A stretch of 64,000 nucleotides of DNA from Methanocorpusculum parvum (GTDB taxonomy: Archaea > Halobacteriota > Methanomicrobia > Methanomicrobiales > Methanocorpusculaceae), in the NCBI GenBank assembly GCA_015063085.1, contig SUTD01000004.1, forward strand, positions 1 through 64,000, in the 5' to 3' direction. Under the pieces are notes generated by a model. It had not been told where the DNA came from, made no database searches, and saw only the letters and a list, made by a program, of their open reading frames with translations. The position numbers and the translations under genes are program-made. Of this stretch, positions 17,849 through 26,673 are shown in pieces; the stretch's first letter is position 1, and every line of letters begins with the position of its first letter.

Positions 17849-18598
17849 ATGTTACAAGCAACTCTCAAAGCAGATATTTTCCGTGAAACGATTGATGCAG
17901 TTTCCGCACTGGTAAACGAATGCCGCCTTCACCTCACCGCAGACGGAATCAGAACCATCACTGTTGACACATCCAACGTGGCAATGGTTTCTTTAGAGCT
18001 TGCGGCATCCGCATTTGACAGCTACACGCTGACGACCGAATCTGCAGAAATCGGTCTCGACATCGAAAAGATTCGTGCCATGCTTGGTATGATCGGCAAA
18101 GCAGATGTCATTGCTTTAGATCTTGACGACTCCGGAAAGAAACTGAAGCTCTCCTTTGGCGGATATGAATACTCCATCACCCTCCTCGATACCAAGACCA
18201 TCAGAAAGGATCCAAACGCACCGAACTTAAATCTCCCGGCAACCTTTGAAATTGGCGGAGTTATGTTCAACGAGGCAATCAAGGCATCCGGCATGGTCTC
18301 TGACAAGATTTACCTCTCTGTTTCCGGTGAAACCCGCATCTTTACCATGAATGCAGAAGGAGACTCCGACAGAATCAAGAGAGAACTTGCAGGAGACGAT
18401 GTACACTACATCACCTGTGCAGACGCCCGCTCTCTCTTCTCCCTTGACTACTTAAAGGACATGGGTAAATCCATCTCCCGCGCAGACAAGGTTCAGATTC
18501 GCCTTGGAAACGACCACCCGGTTCAGTTCTCCTTTGAATACGCAGACGGCAAAGGAAAGATCGGTTACCTCTTAGCTCCGAGAATCGAGGCAGATTAA
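17849..18598 (+). CDS. pcn: DNA polymerase sliding clamp (PCNA)
   Basis: A 249-aa replication clamp that forms a homotrimeric ring tethering polymerases and other replication proteins. It opens LQATLKADIFRETIDAVSALV, has LTADGIRTITVDTSNVAMVSL in the first domain, an interdomain region near 115-125, and ends with the C-terminal segment KIGYLLAPRIEAD. Its length is standard for archaeal PCNA. GGGG precedes the ATG at a usable distance. priL starts 8 bp after its stop, so the two replication genes are co-transcribed. Confidence 0.96.
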   Translation: MLQATLKADIFRETIDAVSALVNECRLHLTADGIRTITVDTSNVAMVSLELAASAFDSYTLTTESAEIGLDIEKIRAMLGMIGKADVIALDLDDSGKKLKLSFGGYEYSITLLDTKTIRKDPNAPNLNLPATFEIGGVMFNEAIKASGMVSDKIYLSVSGETRIFTMNAEGDSDRIKRELAGDDVHYITCADARSLFSLDYLKDMGKSISRADKVQIRLGNDHPVQFSFEYADGKGKIGYLLAPRIEAD

Positions 18599-18605
18599 AT
18601 ACAAA

Positions 18606-19661
18606 ATGGCGGCTGTTGAGCTCGCGGATCTGCTTCATTACCCCTTTTTACCGGAAGCCCAGAAGATTTTAGCATCCCGCGGGATTTCTGTTGCCGGCCT
18701 GTCGAAAACAGGTTCGGGTAAGAATTATTTAGATAAGGCAGCCGAACGGGTGGTTTTCGCAATTGACGGAAAAGATACGTACCCGTCTGATACCTCAGGC
18801 GACAATATTTCAGACATCGTAACCTATGTCTTAGCCCGCGTTCTTGTTTCCTGCACGAAGGACAAAAGGACTGTTGAGCGTTTTGTCCGCGCAGAAGCAA
18901 GACGGGTGTTTTCCTATCTGAAGCAGGAGCAGAACCAGACGATTAAGGCACGTGTGTGCTCGGAGTTTGGCATCTCTCTTGAAGCAGAGCGTCTGAGCGT
19001 ACTGCAGTACGTGGAGATGGCAGCAAACATCCGCGAGGAGAAGTGGCGGCTGATTAACCGCGAGGTATCTTCTGGGCAGGTGAAAATCTCCGCGGATGAG
19101 CTGGAGATTCTTTTAAGCGAAAAGATTCGCGCCCACTTAGGCTCGTCTCTTCCGATGAATGTTCCCGGAGCCGTCGAGCGCGAGTTTGCTCCGTGGACGG
19201 AAAAGCTCCTCATAAAAACGCAGGAGAGAACCCTTGCGGAGTTTGGTGCGATTGATGAATCCGCATATCCTCCGTGTATTCAGGCGCTGATTCAGGGGGC
19301 TGCAGCCGGCGTTAACCTGACGCACTCAGGGCGATTTGCCCTTGTGTCATTCCTGCACTTAATCGGCATGGATGCAATGCAGATTGAAGGAATCTTTGCA
19401 AGAAGCCCGGATTATAATCCTGATATGACGATGTATCAGGTAGATCATATCTTAACCAATGAGTACACGCCCCCTTCCTGTGTTACGATGCTGACGCATG
19501 GAATCTGTGTGTCAAAGGATGCAACCTGTGAGAAGGTGTCTCATCCGCTGAATTATTACCGCGAAAAGAAGCGGTATCTGGAGCGCAAACGGCGGCTTGA
19601 GGAAGCCAAGGCGAAGAAGGCAGCAGAGGCTTTGAAGAAGGACGAGAGTTCTTCTGAATAA
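18606..19661 (+). CDS. priL: DNA primase large subunit
   Basis: A 351-aa regulatory subunit of the archaeal primase (PriSL). The N-terminal half is mostly helical. The C-terminal Fe-S domain shows four cysteines, in YPPCIQALI, PPSCVTMLTHGICVSKDATCEK, and HPLNYYREK follows, as in the PriL/Pri2 family. The charged C-tail (about 320-351) is Lys/Glu-rich. It is coupled to pcn. The catalytic subunit priS is not in the window. Confidence 0.93.
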   Translation: MAAVELADLLHYPFLPEAQKILASRGISVAGLSKTGSGKNYLDKAAERVVFAIDGKDTYPSDTSGDNISDIVTYVLARVLVSCTKDKRTVERFVRAEARRVFSYLKQEQNQTIKARVCSEFGISLEAERLSVLQYVEMAANIREEKWRLINREVSSGQVKISADELEILLSEKIRAHLGSSLPMNVPGAVEREFAPWTEKLLIKTQERTLAEFGAIDESAYPPCIQALIQGAAAGVNLTHSGRFALVSFLHLIGMDAMQIEGIFARSPDYNPDMTMYQVDHILTNEYTPPSCVTMLTHGICVSKDATCEKVSHPLNYYREKKRYLERKRRLEEAKAKKAAEALKKDESSSE

Positions 19662-19676
19662 TCTTTATTCCCATCC

Positions 19677-19703
19677 GTGAGATAGATATTCTCACAAACC
19701 AAA
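19677..19703 (+). promoter_or_regulatory. Promoter/operator repeat, copy 1 (iron-sulfur flavoprotein)
   Basis: A 27-bp block identical to the one at 20411-20437. It contains GTGAGATAGATATTCTCAC, an inverted repeat with GTGAGA/TCTCAC arms and a 7-bp AT-rich centre, followed by AAACCAAA. The centre is TATA-like and sits 24 bp before the end of a short leader ahead of the ATG at 19727. A repressor bound here would block TBP. Confidence 0.7.
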
Positions 19704-19726
19704 CGACATACTCAGGCAGTATCATT

Positions 19727-20368
19727 ATGAAAAAGATTGTCGCAATCAATGCAAGTCCGCGCACCACCTGGAATACCGCAACCTTAGTCCGTGAAGCAGC
19801 AAAAGGTGCTGAGTCGAAAGGTGCTGAAGTAATTACCTTTGATCTGTACAGATTAGAAAAATACAGCGGCTGTATCTCCTGCTTCGGCTGCAAACTGCCG
19901 GAACACAAAGGAGTTTGTATCTGCAAAGACGGACTATCTCCGGTATTCGAAGAAATCCGCAGCGCAGACGGATTAATCCTTGGAACGCCGAACTATCTCG
20001 GCGATGTCTCTGCGGCATTTCGGGCACTGTACGAGCGGTTAATTTTCCAGTCCCTCACCTACAAAGTTGAACAGATGAGTTACAACGAGCGCCAGATTCC
20101 GGTACTGATGATTATGACAAGCAACGTAGCAGAGGAGTTCTACCCGCAGATCGGCTACGATACGGTGCTTGAAAAATACCGGCAGATGTTAGGCCGCATA
20201 GTTGGACCGACAAAAATTCTTATCTCCGGCGATACACTGCAGGTCAAAGACTACGATAAATACCAGTGGACCATGTTTGATCCCAAAGCAAAGCAGGAAC
20301 GCCATGAAACGGTCTTCCCGAAGGAAATGCAGAAGGCATTTGAACTTGGCGCAGAGCTTGCCGGGTAA
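19727..20368 (+). CDS. Iron-sulfur flavoprotein (Isf-like NAD(P)H-dependent FMN protein)
   Basis: A 213-aa flavodoxin-fold protein. It opens with an INASPRTTWNTATLV phosphate-binding loop. At about 44-60 it has the compact cysteine motif C-x2-C-x2-C-x8-C (GCISCFGCKLPEHKGVC), the hallmark of Isf proteins that bind a [4Fe-4S] cluster next to FMN. LILGTPNYLGDVSAAF is the second flavin loop. Isf family members transfer electrons and help detoxify O2 or peroxide in methanogens; a specific role here is inference. The gene shares an identical operator-like promoter with pyrD. Confidence 0.88.
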   Translation: MKKIVAINASPRTTWNTATLVREAAKGAESKGAEVITFDLYRLEKYSGCISCFGCKLPEHKGVCICKDGLSPVFEEIRSADGLILGTPNYLGDVSAAFRALYERLIFQSLTYKVEQMSYNERQIPVLMIMTSNVAEEFYPQIGYDTVLEKYRQMLGRIVGPTKILISGDTLQVKDYDKYQWTMFDPKAKQERHETVFPKEMQKAFELGAELAG

Positions 20369-20410
20369 TCCTTCATTTCTTTTTTCTTTCCATACTCCCA
20401 TTATCCAACA

Positions 20411-20437
20411 GTGAGATAGATATTCTCACAAACCAAA
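20411..20437 (+). promoter_or_regulatory. Promoter/operator repeat, copy 2 (pyrDK operon)
   Basis: Same 27 bp as at 19677-19703, including the GTGAGA/TCTCAC inverted repeat and the AAACCAAA tail. The pyrD ATG is only 14 bp after the block. If the AT-rich centre is the TATA box, the transcript would be nearly leaderless. Flanking sequences differ from copy 1, so the block itself is what is conserved. Confidence 0.7.
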
Positions 20438-20450
20438 TAATTACCCATCA

Positions 20451-21335
20451 ATGATTAAGCTGCAGCTTCCACAAAAAGAAATTGCGGGTGTCTCCTTAAA
20501 CAACCACATGCTTTTAGCAGCAGGTGTTCTTGGAACAACCGCATCCTCCTTAAACCGGATGCTCGAAAACGGTGCAGGAGGAGTTGTCACCAAATCCATT
20601 GGTCCGGTCCCGATTCCGGGACACCATGGACCTGCCCTTCTTCCAGTCGACGGAGGTCTCATGAATGCCATGGGGCTCCCGAACCCGTCCGAGAAGTTCC
20701 CGGAAGAAATCGCGCCGCTTGCCGGAAAACCGGTCGTTGTAAGCATCTTCGGCGGAACTCCGGAAGACTTCGGCAAAGTCGCATCATGGTTCCCGGATGC
20801 ACAGGCATTCGAACTCAACCTCTCCTGCCCGCACGCAGAAGGATACGGAGCATCTATCGGTGTCAACCCGAGAGTTGTTCAGGAATGTACTGAGATTGTC
20901 AAAGCATACGGAAAGCCGGTCTGGGTAAAACTCACTCCGAATGTAACAGACATCAAAGTCATCGGACGCGCCGCAGAAGAAGGAGGCGCTGATGCAATTG
21001 TTGCAATCAATACAGTCAAAGCCATGAGAATCTCAACCGAACTCCGCCGTCCGATTCTCGGAAACAAATTCGGCGGCTTATCCGGAAAAGCAGTCTTCCC
21101 GATTGCGGTCCGCACAGTTTACGACCTCTACGAGGCTGTTGATATCCCGATTATCGGATGCGGAGGAATCGACTGTGCAGACAACGTCCTTGAGATGATG
21201 ATGGCCGGAGCCTCCGCTGTCGAGATTGGAAGCGCTGTCTACGACAACTTCAACGTCTTCTCCGACATTGAAGCAGAACTCTATGCCGAAGACGGAATAC
21301 CGGCAGAGGAAATTGTGGGGTGCGCACATGACTGA
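20451..21335 (+). CDS. pyrD: Dihydroorotate dehydrogenase, catalytic subunit (class 1B)
   Basis: A 294-aa FMN-dependent TIM-barrel enzyme oxidising dihydroorotate to orotate in pyrimidine synthesis. Motifs: LAAGVLGTTASSLNRM near the N-terminus, FELNLSCPHAEGYGASIG with the catalytic Cys in the class 1B position, VWVKLTPNVTD, and IIGCGGIDCADNVLEMMMAGASAVEIGSA for FMN phosphate binding. The stop overlaps the pyrK start by 8 bp. The class 1B type needs PyrK to pass electrons to NAD(P), consistent with the arrangement. Confidence 0.95.
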   Translation: MIKLQLPQKEIAGVSLNNHMLLAAGVLGTTASSLNRMLENGAGGVVTKSIGPVPIPGHHGPALLPVDGGLMNAMGLPNPSEKFPEEIAPLAGKPVVVSIFGGTPEDFGKVASWFPDAQAFELNLSCPHAEGYGASIGVNPRVVQECTEIVKAYGKPVWVKLTPNVTDIKVIGRAAEEGGADAIVAINTVKAMRISTELRRPILGNKFGGLSGKAVFPIAVRTVYDLYEAVDIPIIGCGGIDCADNVLEMMMAGASAVEIGSAVYDNFNVFSDIEAELYAEDGIPAEEIVGCAHD

Positions 21336-22089
21336 ATCGGCATTACCGGAAATCGTCACCCTGACCAAAGTCATTGACGAATCTCCATCCATCAAGACCT
21401 TCGTCTTCGACAAAGTATTCGACATCAGACCGGGACAGTTCTGCATGGTCTGGATTCCGGGTGTTGACGAGATTCCGATGGCGTTCTCTGCAGCGAACTC
21501 CATCACCGTCATGAAGGTCGGAGATGCGACCGCATCTCTTTTCGAGTTAAAAGAGGGAGACAAGATTGGAATCCGCGGACCATTTGGAAACGGCTTCCAC
21601 CCGGAGGGAAAGACCTTAGCCATCGCCGGCGGAATCGGAGTTACTCCGCTCTTTACGCTTGCGGCAACAGGCGAGGTCGACACCTTCATCATCGGTGCCA
21701 GAACAAAGACTGAGCTCATCTTCGCTGACGAACTCGAAAAGGTCACCGACCTGAAAATTGCAACCGACGACGGAACCTTCGGATACCACGGTTTTGTCAC
21801 CGGCATCATGGATCAGCTTGACATCAGCGAGTACGACTCAATCTGCGTCTGCGGACCGGAGATGATGATGTACGGCATCTTAAAGCGCTTAGAAGAAAAA
21901 GGACTTGCCGGACGCGGACAGTTCTCCATGCACAGATACATGAAATGCGCAATCGGCGTCTGCGGCTCATGCTGCATGGATCCAAACGGATACCGCGTCT
22001 GCAAAGACGGACCGGTATTCTCCGGCGAGATTCTCTTAACCGGAGAACTCGGACAGCATCACAGAGGACCAAGCGGAAGAAGAGAGTAA
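21328..22089 (+). CDS. pyrK: Dihydroorotate dehydrogenase electron transfer subunit
   Basis: A 253-aa FAD and [2Fe-2S] subunit passing electrons from PyrD to a pyridine nucleotide. The FAD domain has PGQFCMVWIPG and IPMAFSAAN. The nucleotide-binding part has LAIAGGIGVTPLFTLA. The cluster motif near 210-235 is MKCAIGVCGSCCMDPNGYRVCKDGP. The ATG at 21328 starts inside the end of pyrD. The frame is open further upstream, but that stretch lies within pyrD and is not family-like. Confidence 0.95.
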   Translation: MTESALPEIVTLTKVIDESPSIKTFVFDKVFDIRPGQFCMVWIPGVDEIPMAFSAANSITVMKVGDATASLFELKEGDKIGIRGPFGNGFHPEGKTLAIAGGIGVTPLFTLAATGEVDTFIIGARTKTELIFADELEKVTDLKIATDDGTFGYHGFVTGIMDQLDISEYDSICVCGPEMMMYGILKRLEEKGLAGRGQFSMHRYMKCAIGVCGSCCMDPNGYRVCKDGPVFSGEILLTGELGQHHRGPSGRRE

Positions 22090-22091
22090 TC

Positions 22092-22721
22092 ATGAAACCA
22101 GAAGTAAAAATCATCACCTGCCCGAAGTGCGGCTCCAAACAGCACTTCACCATGTTTCCAAGCATCAACGCAGGAAACCATGAACTGCGCGAAAAATTCC
22201 TTGACGGACAGCTGACCACATTAGTCTGCGAAGAGTGCGGATTCTCCGGTGTTGTCGAGTACCCGATGCTCTACCACGATTTAGAAGAGAAGTTCTCCCT
22301 TTTCTTCAAGCCGGACTCAGACGAGCGCGAAGTAAAACTTCCGAATGTATTGCCGGCACACTTAGTCAAAGACATCAGAATGCGCCTTGTCCACAACCAG
22401 GATGACCTTCGCGAGAAGATTTTCATCTTCCGCGACAAACTCGACGACCGCCTGATTGAGGTAGTCAAAGACTCCATCCTCCGCGAGATGGAAGCAAAGA
22501 AGGAAAAGATTCTGCCGGATGCACTCTACTATGCAGAGGATCGCTTTGCCTGCGAGGGAAGAAGCTTAATCTTTGTTCCAAGAAAGGGCGAGGAGTACCT
22601 TGACCCGATTAAGATTCCGTTCACCACCTACGAAAACATCGGGAAGATGATGTCTGGAATCTGGGAGCGCGAGGTTGTTGGATACTCGGTTGTCGATGCC
22701 GAGTGGGTAAAAACTGTATGA
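22092..22721 (+). CDS. CpXC-domain protein 1
   Basis: A 209-aa cytoplasmic protein with an N-terminal CpXC domain: ITCPKCGSKQ, then about 30 residues later LVCEECGFSG, giving two CxxC pairs, followed by YPMLYHDLE. The rest (about 75-209) is mixed helical/strand with no further motif. The family function is unknown to me; zinc binding is likely. It starts 2 bp after pyrK and overlaps the next CpXC gene (ATGA), so it is expressed with pyrDK. Confidence 0.75.
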   Translation: MKPEVKIITCPKCGSKQHFTMFPSINAGNHELREKFLDGQLTTLVCEECGFSGVVEYPMLYHDLEEKFSLFFKPDSDEREVKLPNVLPAHLVKDIRMRLVHNQDDLREKIFIFRDKLDDRLIEVVKDSILREMEAKKEKILPDALYYAEDRFACEGRSLIFVPRKGEEYLDPIKIPFTTYENIGKMMSGIWEREVVGYSVVDAEWVKTV

Positions 22722-23446
22722 ACTTCGAAGACGATATTGAAGACGCAATCATCTGCCCGAACTGTAACCATGAGCAAGAACTCCATGTAACGCCGACGGT
22801 AAACGTCACCCTTGATCCTGAAATGAAGGAGAAGGTTCTCTCCGGAGAAATCTTCCTTTTCACCTGCGAGAACTGCGGATTTTCCGGATATGCCGGTTTC
22901 CCGTTCATTTATGAGGACAAGGAGACCAACGGCGGGTTCTTAATCTATATGGAGCCGGGATGCGAGGACCGTGAGGTCGGCGTTGACGGCGATGTTGCAG
23001 ACCAGGTGCTTCTCCAGAATATGACGATGCGCCTTGTCACAACCATCAACGAGCTGAAAGAGAAGATTTTCATCTTCGAGGCAGGCTTAGATGACCGTGT
23101 GGTGGAACTCTTTAAGATGCTGTCGCTTTCCAAGATGAAGGCGGATGAGGCGTCCCAGATTCCAGATGAGCTTCGCTTCAGCAAGATGGATACCATAGAC
23201 GGCGAGGAGAAGATTTTCTTTGCGGCATTCGCAGACGAGCAGTACTTAGGTGTTCTTGAGCTTCCGTACGCGCTCTACCAGTCCTGTCTGATTACCGGAG
23301 AGCCTATCTGGGATTATCCGGTAAACGAGTGCGGTATGGTCGACCAGAAATGGATTCTTGACAGACTTCAGTCCGGCATCACCGAGAACGCAGATTCTGA
23401 GTGCGACTTAGACTGCGGCGGTGACTGTGACTGCTGCGGAAAGTAA
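22718..23446 (+). CDS. CpXC-domain protein 2, paralog with Cys-rich tail
   Basis: A 242-aa paralog of the preceding gene: IICPNCNHEQ and FTCENCGFSGYAGFP form the CxxC pairs, and MRLVTTINELKEKIFIFEAGLDDRVVE parallels the same region in copy 1. It differs by a C-terminal tail with CDLDCGGDCDCCGK, which adds a possible second metal site. The ATG at 22718 overlaps the previous stop. Tandem duplication and co-transcription with pyrDK suggest a joint role, but the function is unknown. Confidence 0.75.
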   Translation: MNFEDDIEDAIICPNCNHEQELHVTPTVNVTLDPEMKEKVLSGEIFLFTCENCGFSGYAGFPFIYEDKETNGGFLIYMEPGCEDREVGVDGDVADQVLLQNMTMRLVTTINELKEKIFIFEAGLDDRVVELFKMLSLSKMKADEASQIPDELRFSKMDTIDGEEKIFFAAFADEQYLGVLELPYALYQSCLITGEPIWDYPVNECGMVDQKWILDRLQSGITENADSECDLDCGGDCDCCGK

Positions 23447-23447
23447 G

Positions 23448-24818
23448 ATGAAGCGTTTAGCAGAGTTCGGGCTGTCTGGTGTTGTTTCGTTTGAGACGAT
23501 GCGGGCAGTGGATACGAATGCGGACCGTTGGATTTCTCCGCGCGAGAGAATGGAAGCCGCAGGCACGCAGCTTGCAAATGCAATCCGCGCAGAACGCCCG
23601 AACTCTGTTCTTTTTTTGTGCGGTTCAGGAAACAACGGAGGCGATGGATATGTTGCAGCAAGGCATTTGGCAGAGGAGATGTCTGTCACGGTTGTTTCTC
23701 TCGGCGCAAAGACGCGTGAGGCAGCATCTGCATTCGATGCACTAACGGCATCTCCTGTTTCTCTCTTCGAGGTTAAAACGGCTGATGATTTCCCGCCGTT
23801 TGAGGCTGATGTTATCGTTGACTGCCTTTTGGGAACAGGTGCAAAGCTTCCGCTTCGGCCGCTTTACGCAGAGGCGGTTTGCCGGATGAATGCCGCATCA
23901 GCAATGGTTATCGCGTGCGATGTTCCAACGCCAAAGGCAAGGGCGGACCGCGTCTGTGCGTTCCATCTGGCGAAGTCTGAAGATGCTGAGGTTTACCGCA
24001 TCGGCATTCCGCTCGCTGCTGAGATTTTCTGCGGCGAGGGAGATCTGCTGTCTGTTCAGGCGAAGGATTCCGCGTCCCATAAAGGTGCGGGTGGCTCTGT
24101 TCTGGTGATTGGTGGAGGCCCGTATCAGGGAGCTCCATTCTTAGCAGCAGAAGCCGCGTTTAGGGCGGGAGCTGATATTGTGCGGACGGCAAGCCCTGTT
24201 GACGGGTTTATGCCTGATGTGATTTTGGAGCGGCTCTCCGGCGATAGGATTACAGAGGAACATAAGGCCCGGTTAATTGAGCTCGCCAAATCTTCAGACG
24301 CGGTTGTCGCAGGCCCGGGGCTTGGCACTGATGAGGAATCTCTGGAGACGGTTCGCGAGGTTGTGTCTCATGCAAAGCGTGCGGTAGTCGATGCGGATCT
24401 GCTTCGTCTGCCTCTTCCAAGAGCACGCGGTGAGACGATTTATACTCCGCATGCCGGAGAGTTCTCCCGTTTGTTCGGTGCTGCACCGGAGGATCTTGCA
24501 GAGCGCGGCAGGGCCGTTTGCGAAGCTGCAAAGGCATCCGGCGGAGTTGTTGTTCTGAAAGGAGAAACTGATGTCATCTCGGACGGACGTCGTGTGCGTT
24601 TTAACAAAAGCGGATGTTCGGCGATGACGGTCGGCGGTACCGGCGATGTTTTAGCTGGAGTCTGCGGTGGACTTCTTTGCAGAATGCCGGCATTTGATGC
24701 GGCGTGTGCGGCTGTGTATGCAGAAGGTTTGGCAGGAGAGAAGGCAGCGTCTGTTGTGGGTGACGGGCTTCTGGCTTCTGATCTGCTGCAGAGAATTGCT
24801 GAAGTTCTCTGGAAGTAA
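23448..24818 (+). CDS. nnr: Bifunctional NAD(P)HX epimerase / ADP-dependent NAD(P)HX dehydratase
   Basis: A 456-aa two-domain repair enzyme that restores hydrated NADH and NADPH. The N-terminal YjeF epimerase domain (about 1-210) has LFLCGSGNNGGDGYVAARHL and VDCLLGTGA. The C-terminal ribokinase-like dehydratase domain (about 215-456) has HKGAGGSVLVIGGG, AVVAGPGLGTDEES, PHAGEFSRL and SAMTVGGTGDVLAG, with the catalytic Asp in GTGD. The ATG at 23448 is one base after the preceding stop. It closes the pyrDK-CpXC operon. Confidence 0.93.
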   Translation: MKRLAEFGLSGVVSFETMRAVDTNADRWISPRERMEAAGTQLANAIRAERPNSVLFLCGSGNNGGDGYVAARHLAEEMSVTVVSLGAKTREAASAFDALTASPVSLFEVKTADDFPPFEADVIVDCLLGTGAKLPLRPLYAEAVCRMNAASAMVIACDVPTPKARADRVCAFHLAKSEDAEVYRIGIPLAAEIFCGEGDLLSVQAKDSASHKGAGGSVLVIGGGPYQGAPFLAAEAAFRAGADIVRTASPVDGFMPDVILERLSGDRITEEHKARLIELAKSSDAVVAGPGLGTDEESLETVREVVSHAKRAVVDADLLRLPLPRARGETIYTPHAGEFSRLFGAAPEDLAERGRAVCEAAKASGGVVVLKGETDVISDGRRVRFNKSGCSAMTVGGTGDVLAGVCGGLLCRMPAFDAACAAVYAEGLAGEKAASVVGDGLLASDLLQRIAEVLWK

Positions 24819-24941
24819 TTTTTGCGCAGGGGAGTATTTGCCCTTACATACTCCTCATATACTTTTTTAGATATATTTCCACATGAAGAGCCACAGAAAC
24901 AGAATACTGCACCTCCTGAACGGCCGGCGTTTTTTAAAGAA

Positions 24942-25307
24942 TCAGGGGTAATTCCTTTTTTCCGGAATAACTCCGCGGACGCCTCCGCGCGGGTTTTCCA
25001 CATCGCCTGCGTATCGTGGAATCAGATGCACATGTACATGAAAAATCGTCTGACCTGCTGCTCCTCCGCAGTTGATTCCGATATTGTATCCATCCGGGGA
25101 AAACTTTGCATCGAGCATCTGCTTCGCCTCTGATATCAGCAAAAATATCGACGACTGTTCTGCTTCTGTTAAATCAAACCAGTCTGCTGCATGCCTCCGC
25201 GGAATTACCAAAAGATGTCCGGGGGAGACCGGGTACGCATCATATTTTGCGTACGCCAGTTCATTTCCCAGAACTGCCTCGTCTGCCTCGCAGAACGGAC
25301 AACTCAT
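24942..25307 (-). CDS. HIT-family nucleotide hydrolase
   Basis: A 121-aa histidine-triad protein, the usual length, acting on nucleotide phosphate conjugates. It starts MSCPFCEADE (CxxC), has SPGHLLVIPRRHAADWFDL, NIGINCGGAAGQTIFHVHVHLIPR with the triad, and a C-terminal loop GGVRGVIPEKRNYP. The start overlaps the archaeosortase stop (4 bp), so it is the second gene of that operon. No functional link between the two is evident. Confidence 0.93.
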   Translation of the reverse strand: MSCPFCEADEAVLGNELAYAKYDAYPVSPGHLLVIPRRHAADWFDLTEAEQSSIFLLISEAKQMLDAKFSPDGYNIGINCGGAAGQTIFHVHVHLIPRYAGDVENPRGGVRGVIPEKRNYP

Positions 25308-26197
25308 CTCTTTCTCACCAGAGCCCGAAGGTCTGCAACATAGACATCTACAATATCGCGGATGCTCGAAAGAAGGCCGGGCGAGAATTTAAACATCAGG
25401 AAAGCAATCAGGATAATCAGCAGGAAAGCCCCGCCTTCGCACATCACATTATGCGACCAGAAGTAGCTGGCAAAGCCCGGGATTGTTGCGTGCGTTACCA
25501 CATTTTCAAACCAGGGGAACCACTGACCAAAGTACGCCATAATCACAAACACATTGCGGAAAATGTTTACAATATAGATTGGAACACTTACCAGCAGAAT
25601 CAGTGCAATTTTCTTCCCGATCGAGGTTTTCGTAAGGAAAACAACGCCGATTAAGATGGCTATCGCCGTAATGCCGGTACATCCAAGCACAATCTGATCA
25701 CGGTATCCATGGGCAAACCCGGGGATAAGCCATGCGGACTCAAATATGTTCCAGGTATACATCTTGAATGGATATTCAATCAGATAAAAGAACTGCTGAA
25801 CAAAGTAGACCACTGTTTCAATAAGCCACCGTCCAAGCGGTTCAAAAACAGCAAACGGTGCATAAATAATTGCGGCAACTCCTGCTCCGCGGGTGAAATT
25901 TTTAACCGGCTCATTATCTGCTAAAAGGCGTTTGATTGTGATATAGAGAAGCGGCAGACAAAGAACAATCAAAACCGGATAGAATACATTTCCTTCATGG
26001 AAAATAAGCTTTGGAAGCATGCAGACAAATCCGGCAATAAGTGCTGACCATGCGGCAATTCCAAGATACTTCTGATATTTGCCTGGAATATAGAACAGCA
26101 CAAAACAGATAAGTGCAGTCATGAAGCAGATGACTTTCAGGATATCAAGCATAATCAGATAACTGTATTTCTCTGCAGGATTATAGTCTTTATTCAA
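25304..26197 (-). CDS. Archaeosortase/exosortase family membrane protease-transpeptidase
   Basis: A polytopic membrane protein (297 aa from TTG 26197, or 282 aa from ATG 26152) with about seven or eight hydrophobic helices. In the C-terminal half the expected catalytic residues are visible in order: Cys in QIVLGCTGITA, Arg in YIVNIFRNVFV, and His in FWSHNVMCEG. Archaeosortases cleave substrates at a C-terminal tripartite sorting signal and attach a lipid. AGGA lies 7 bp upstream of the TTG, and no such signal precedes the ATG. The surface protein at 13.3 kb is a plausible substrate. The exact subclass (ArtA or other) is not resolved. Confidence 0.85.
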   Translation of the reverse strand: MNKDYNPAEKYSYLIMLDILKVICFMTALICFVLFYIPGKYQKYLGIAAWSALIAGFVCMLPKLIFHEGNVFYPVLIVLCLPLLYITIKRLLADNEPVKNFTRGAGVAAIIYAPFAVFEPLGRWLIETVVYFVQQFFYLIEYPFKMYTWNIFESAWLIPGFAHGYRDQIVLGCTGITAIAILIGVVFLTKTSIGKKIALILLVSVPIYIVNIFRNVFVIMAYFGQWFPWFENVVTHATIPGFASYFWSHNVMCEGGAFLLIILIAFLMFKFSPGLLSSIRDIVDVYVADLRALVRKR

Positions 26198-26255
26198 TGA
26201 GTAGTCCTGCGTTCTCCGTAAATACTATTAAGCACGAAAGACAACGTTATATTCT

Positions 26256-26576
26256 ATGATGTTCTGTCCAGAATGCGGGAAACTCATGAAGTCCAAGGAC
26301 GGCAAGCTCACCTGCTCTAAATGCGGCTACGCAGAAGAAATTACTGCAAAAGAAAAAGAGCAGATGAAGAAGGTCGCCTACATGCAGGAAAACGATATCT
26401 TAATCGTTGACGGTGACGAAAACCTCGGAACCAAACCAACTCTGGCCGTTACCTGTCCAAACTGCGGTCATGACCTTGCTGAGTGGTGGCTCAGACAGAT
26501 TCGAAGCGCTGATGAATCCGAGGTCAGATTCTTCCGCTGCACCAAATGCCGTCACACCTGGCGTGAATACGACTAA
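26256..26576 (+). CDS. tfs: Transcription factor S
   Basis: A 106-aa transcript-cleavage factor that rescues backtracked RNA polymerase. An N-terminal zinc ribbon (FCPECGKLM and CSKCGYAE) and a C-terminal TFIIS-type ribbon (CPNCGHDLAEWWLRQIRSADE and FFRCTKCRHTWREY) are both present, with the acidic DE pair of the catalytic loop intact. Two consecutive ATG codons occur (26256 and 26259); either may start. Confidence 0.95.
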   Translation: MMFCPECGKLMKSKDGKLTCSKCGYAEEITAKEKEQMKKVAYMQENDILIVDGDENLGTKPTLAVTCPNCGHDLAEWWLRQIRSADESEVRFFRCTKCRHTWREYD

Positions 26577-26673
26577 AATCATCATACGGTGAATGCTGAA
26601 TTCAGCATTCTTCTCCATTTTTTCTCCCGGATGAACCGAGTATTTATATAGCTGTGTGTTGTACTTATAACAT

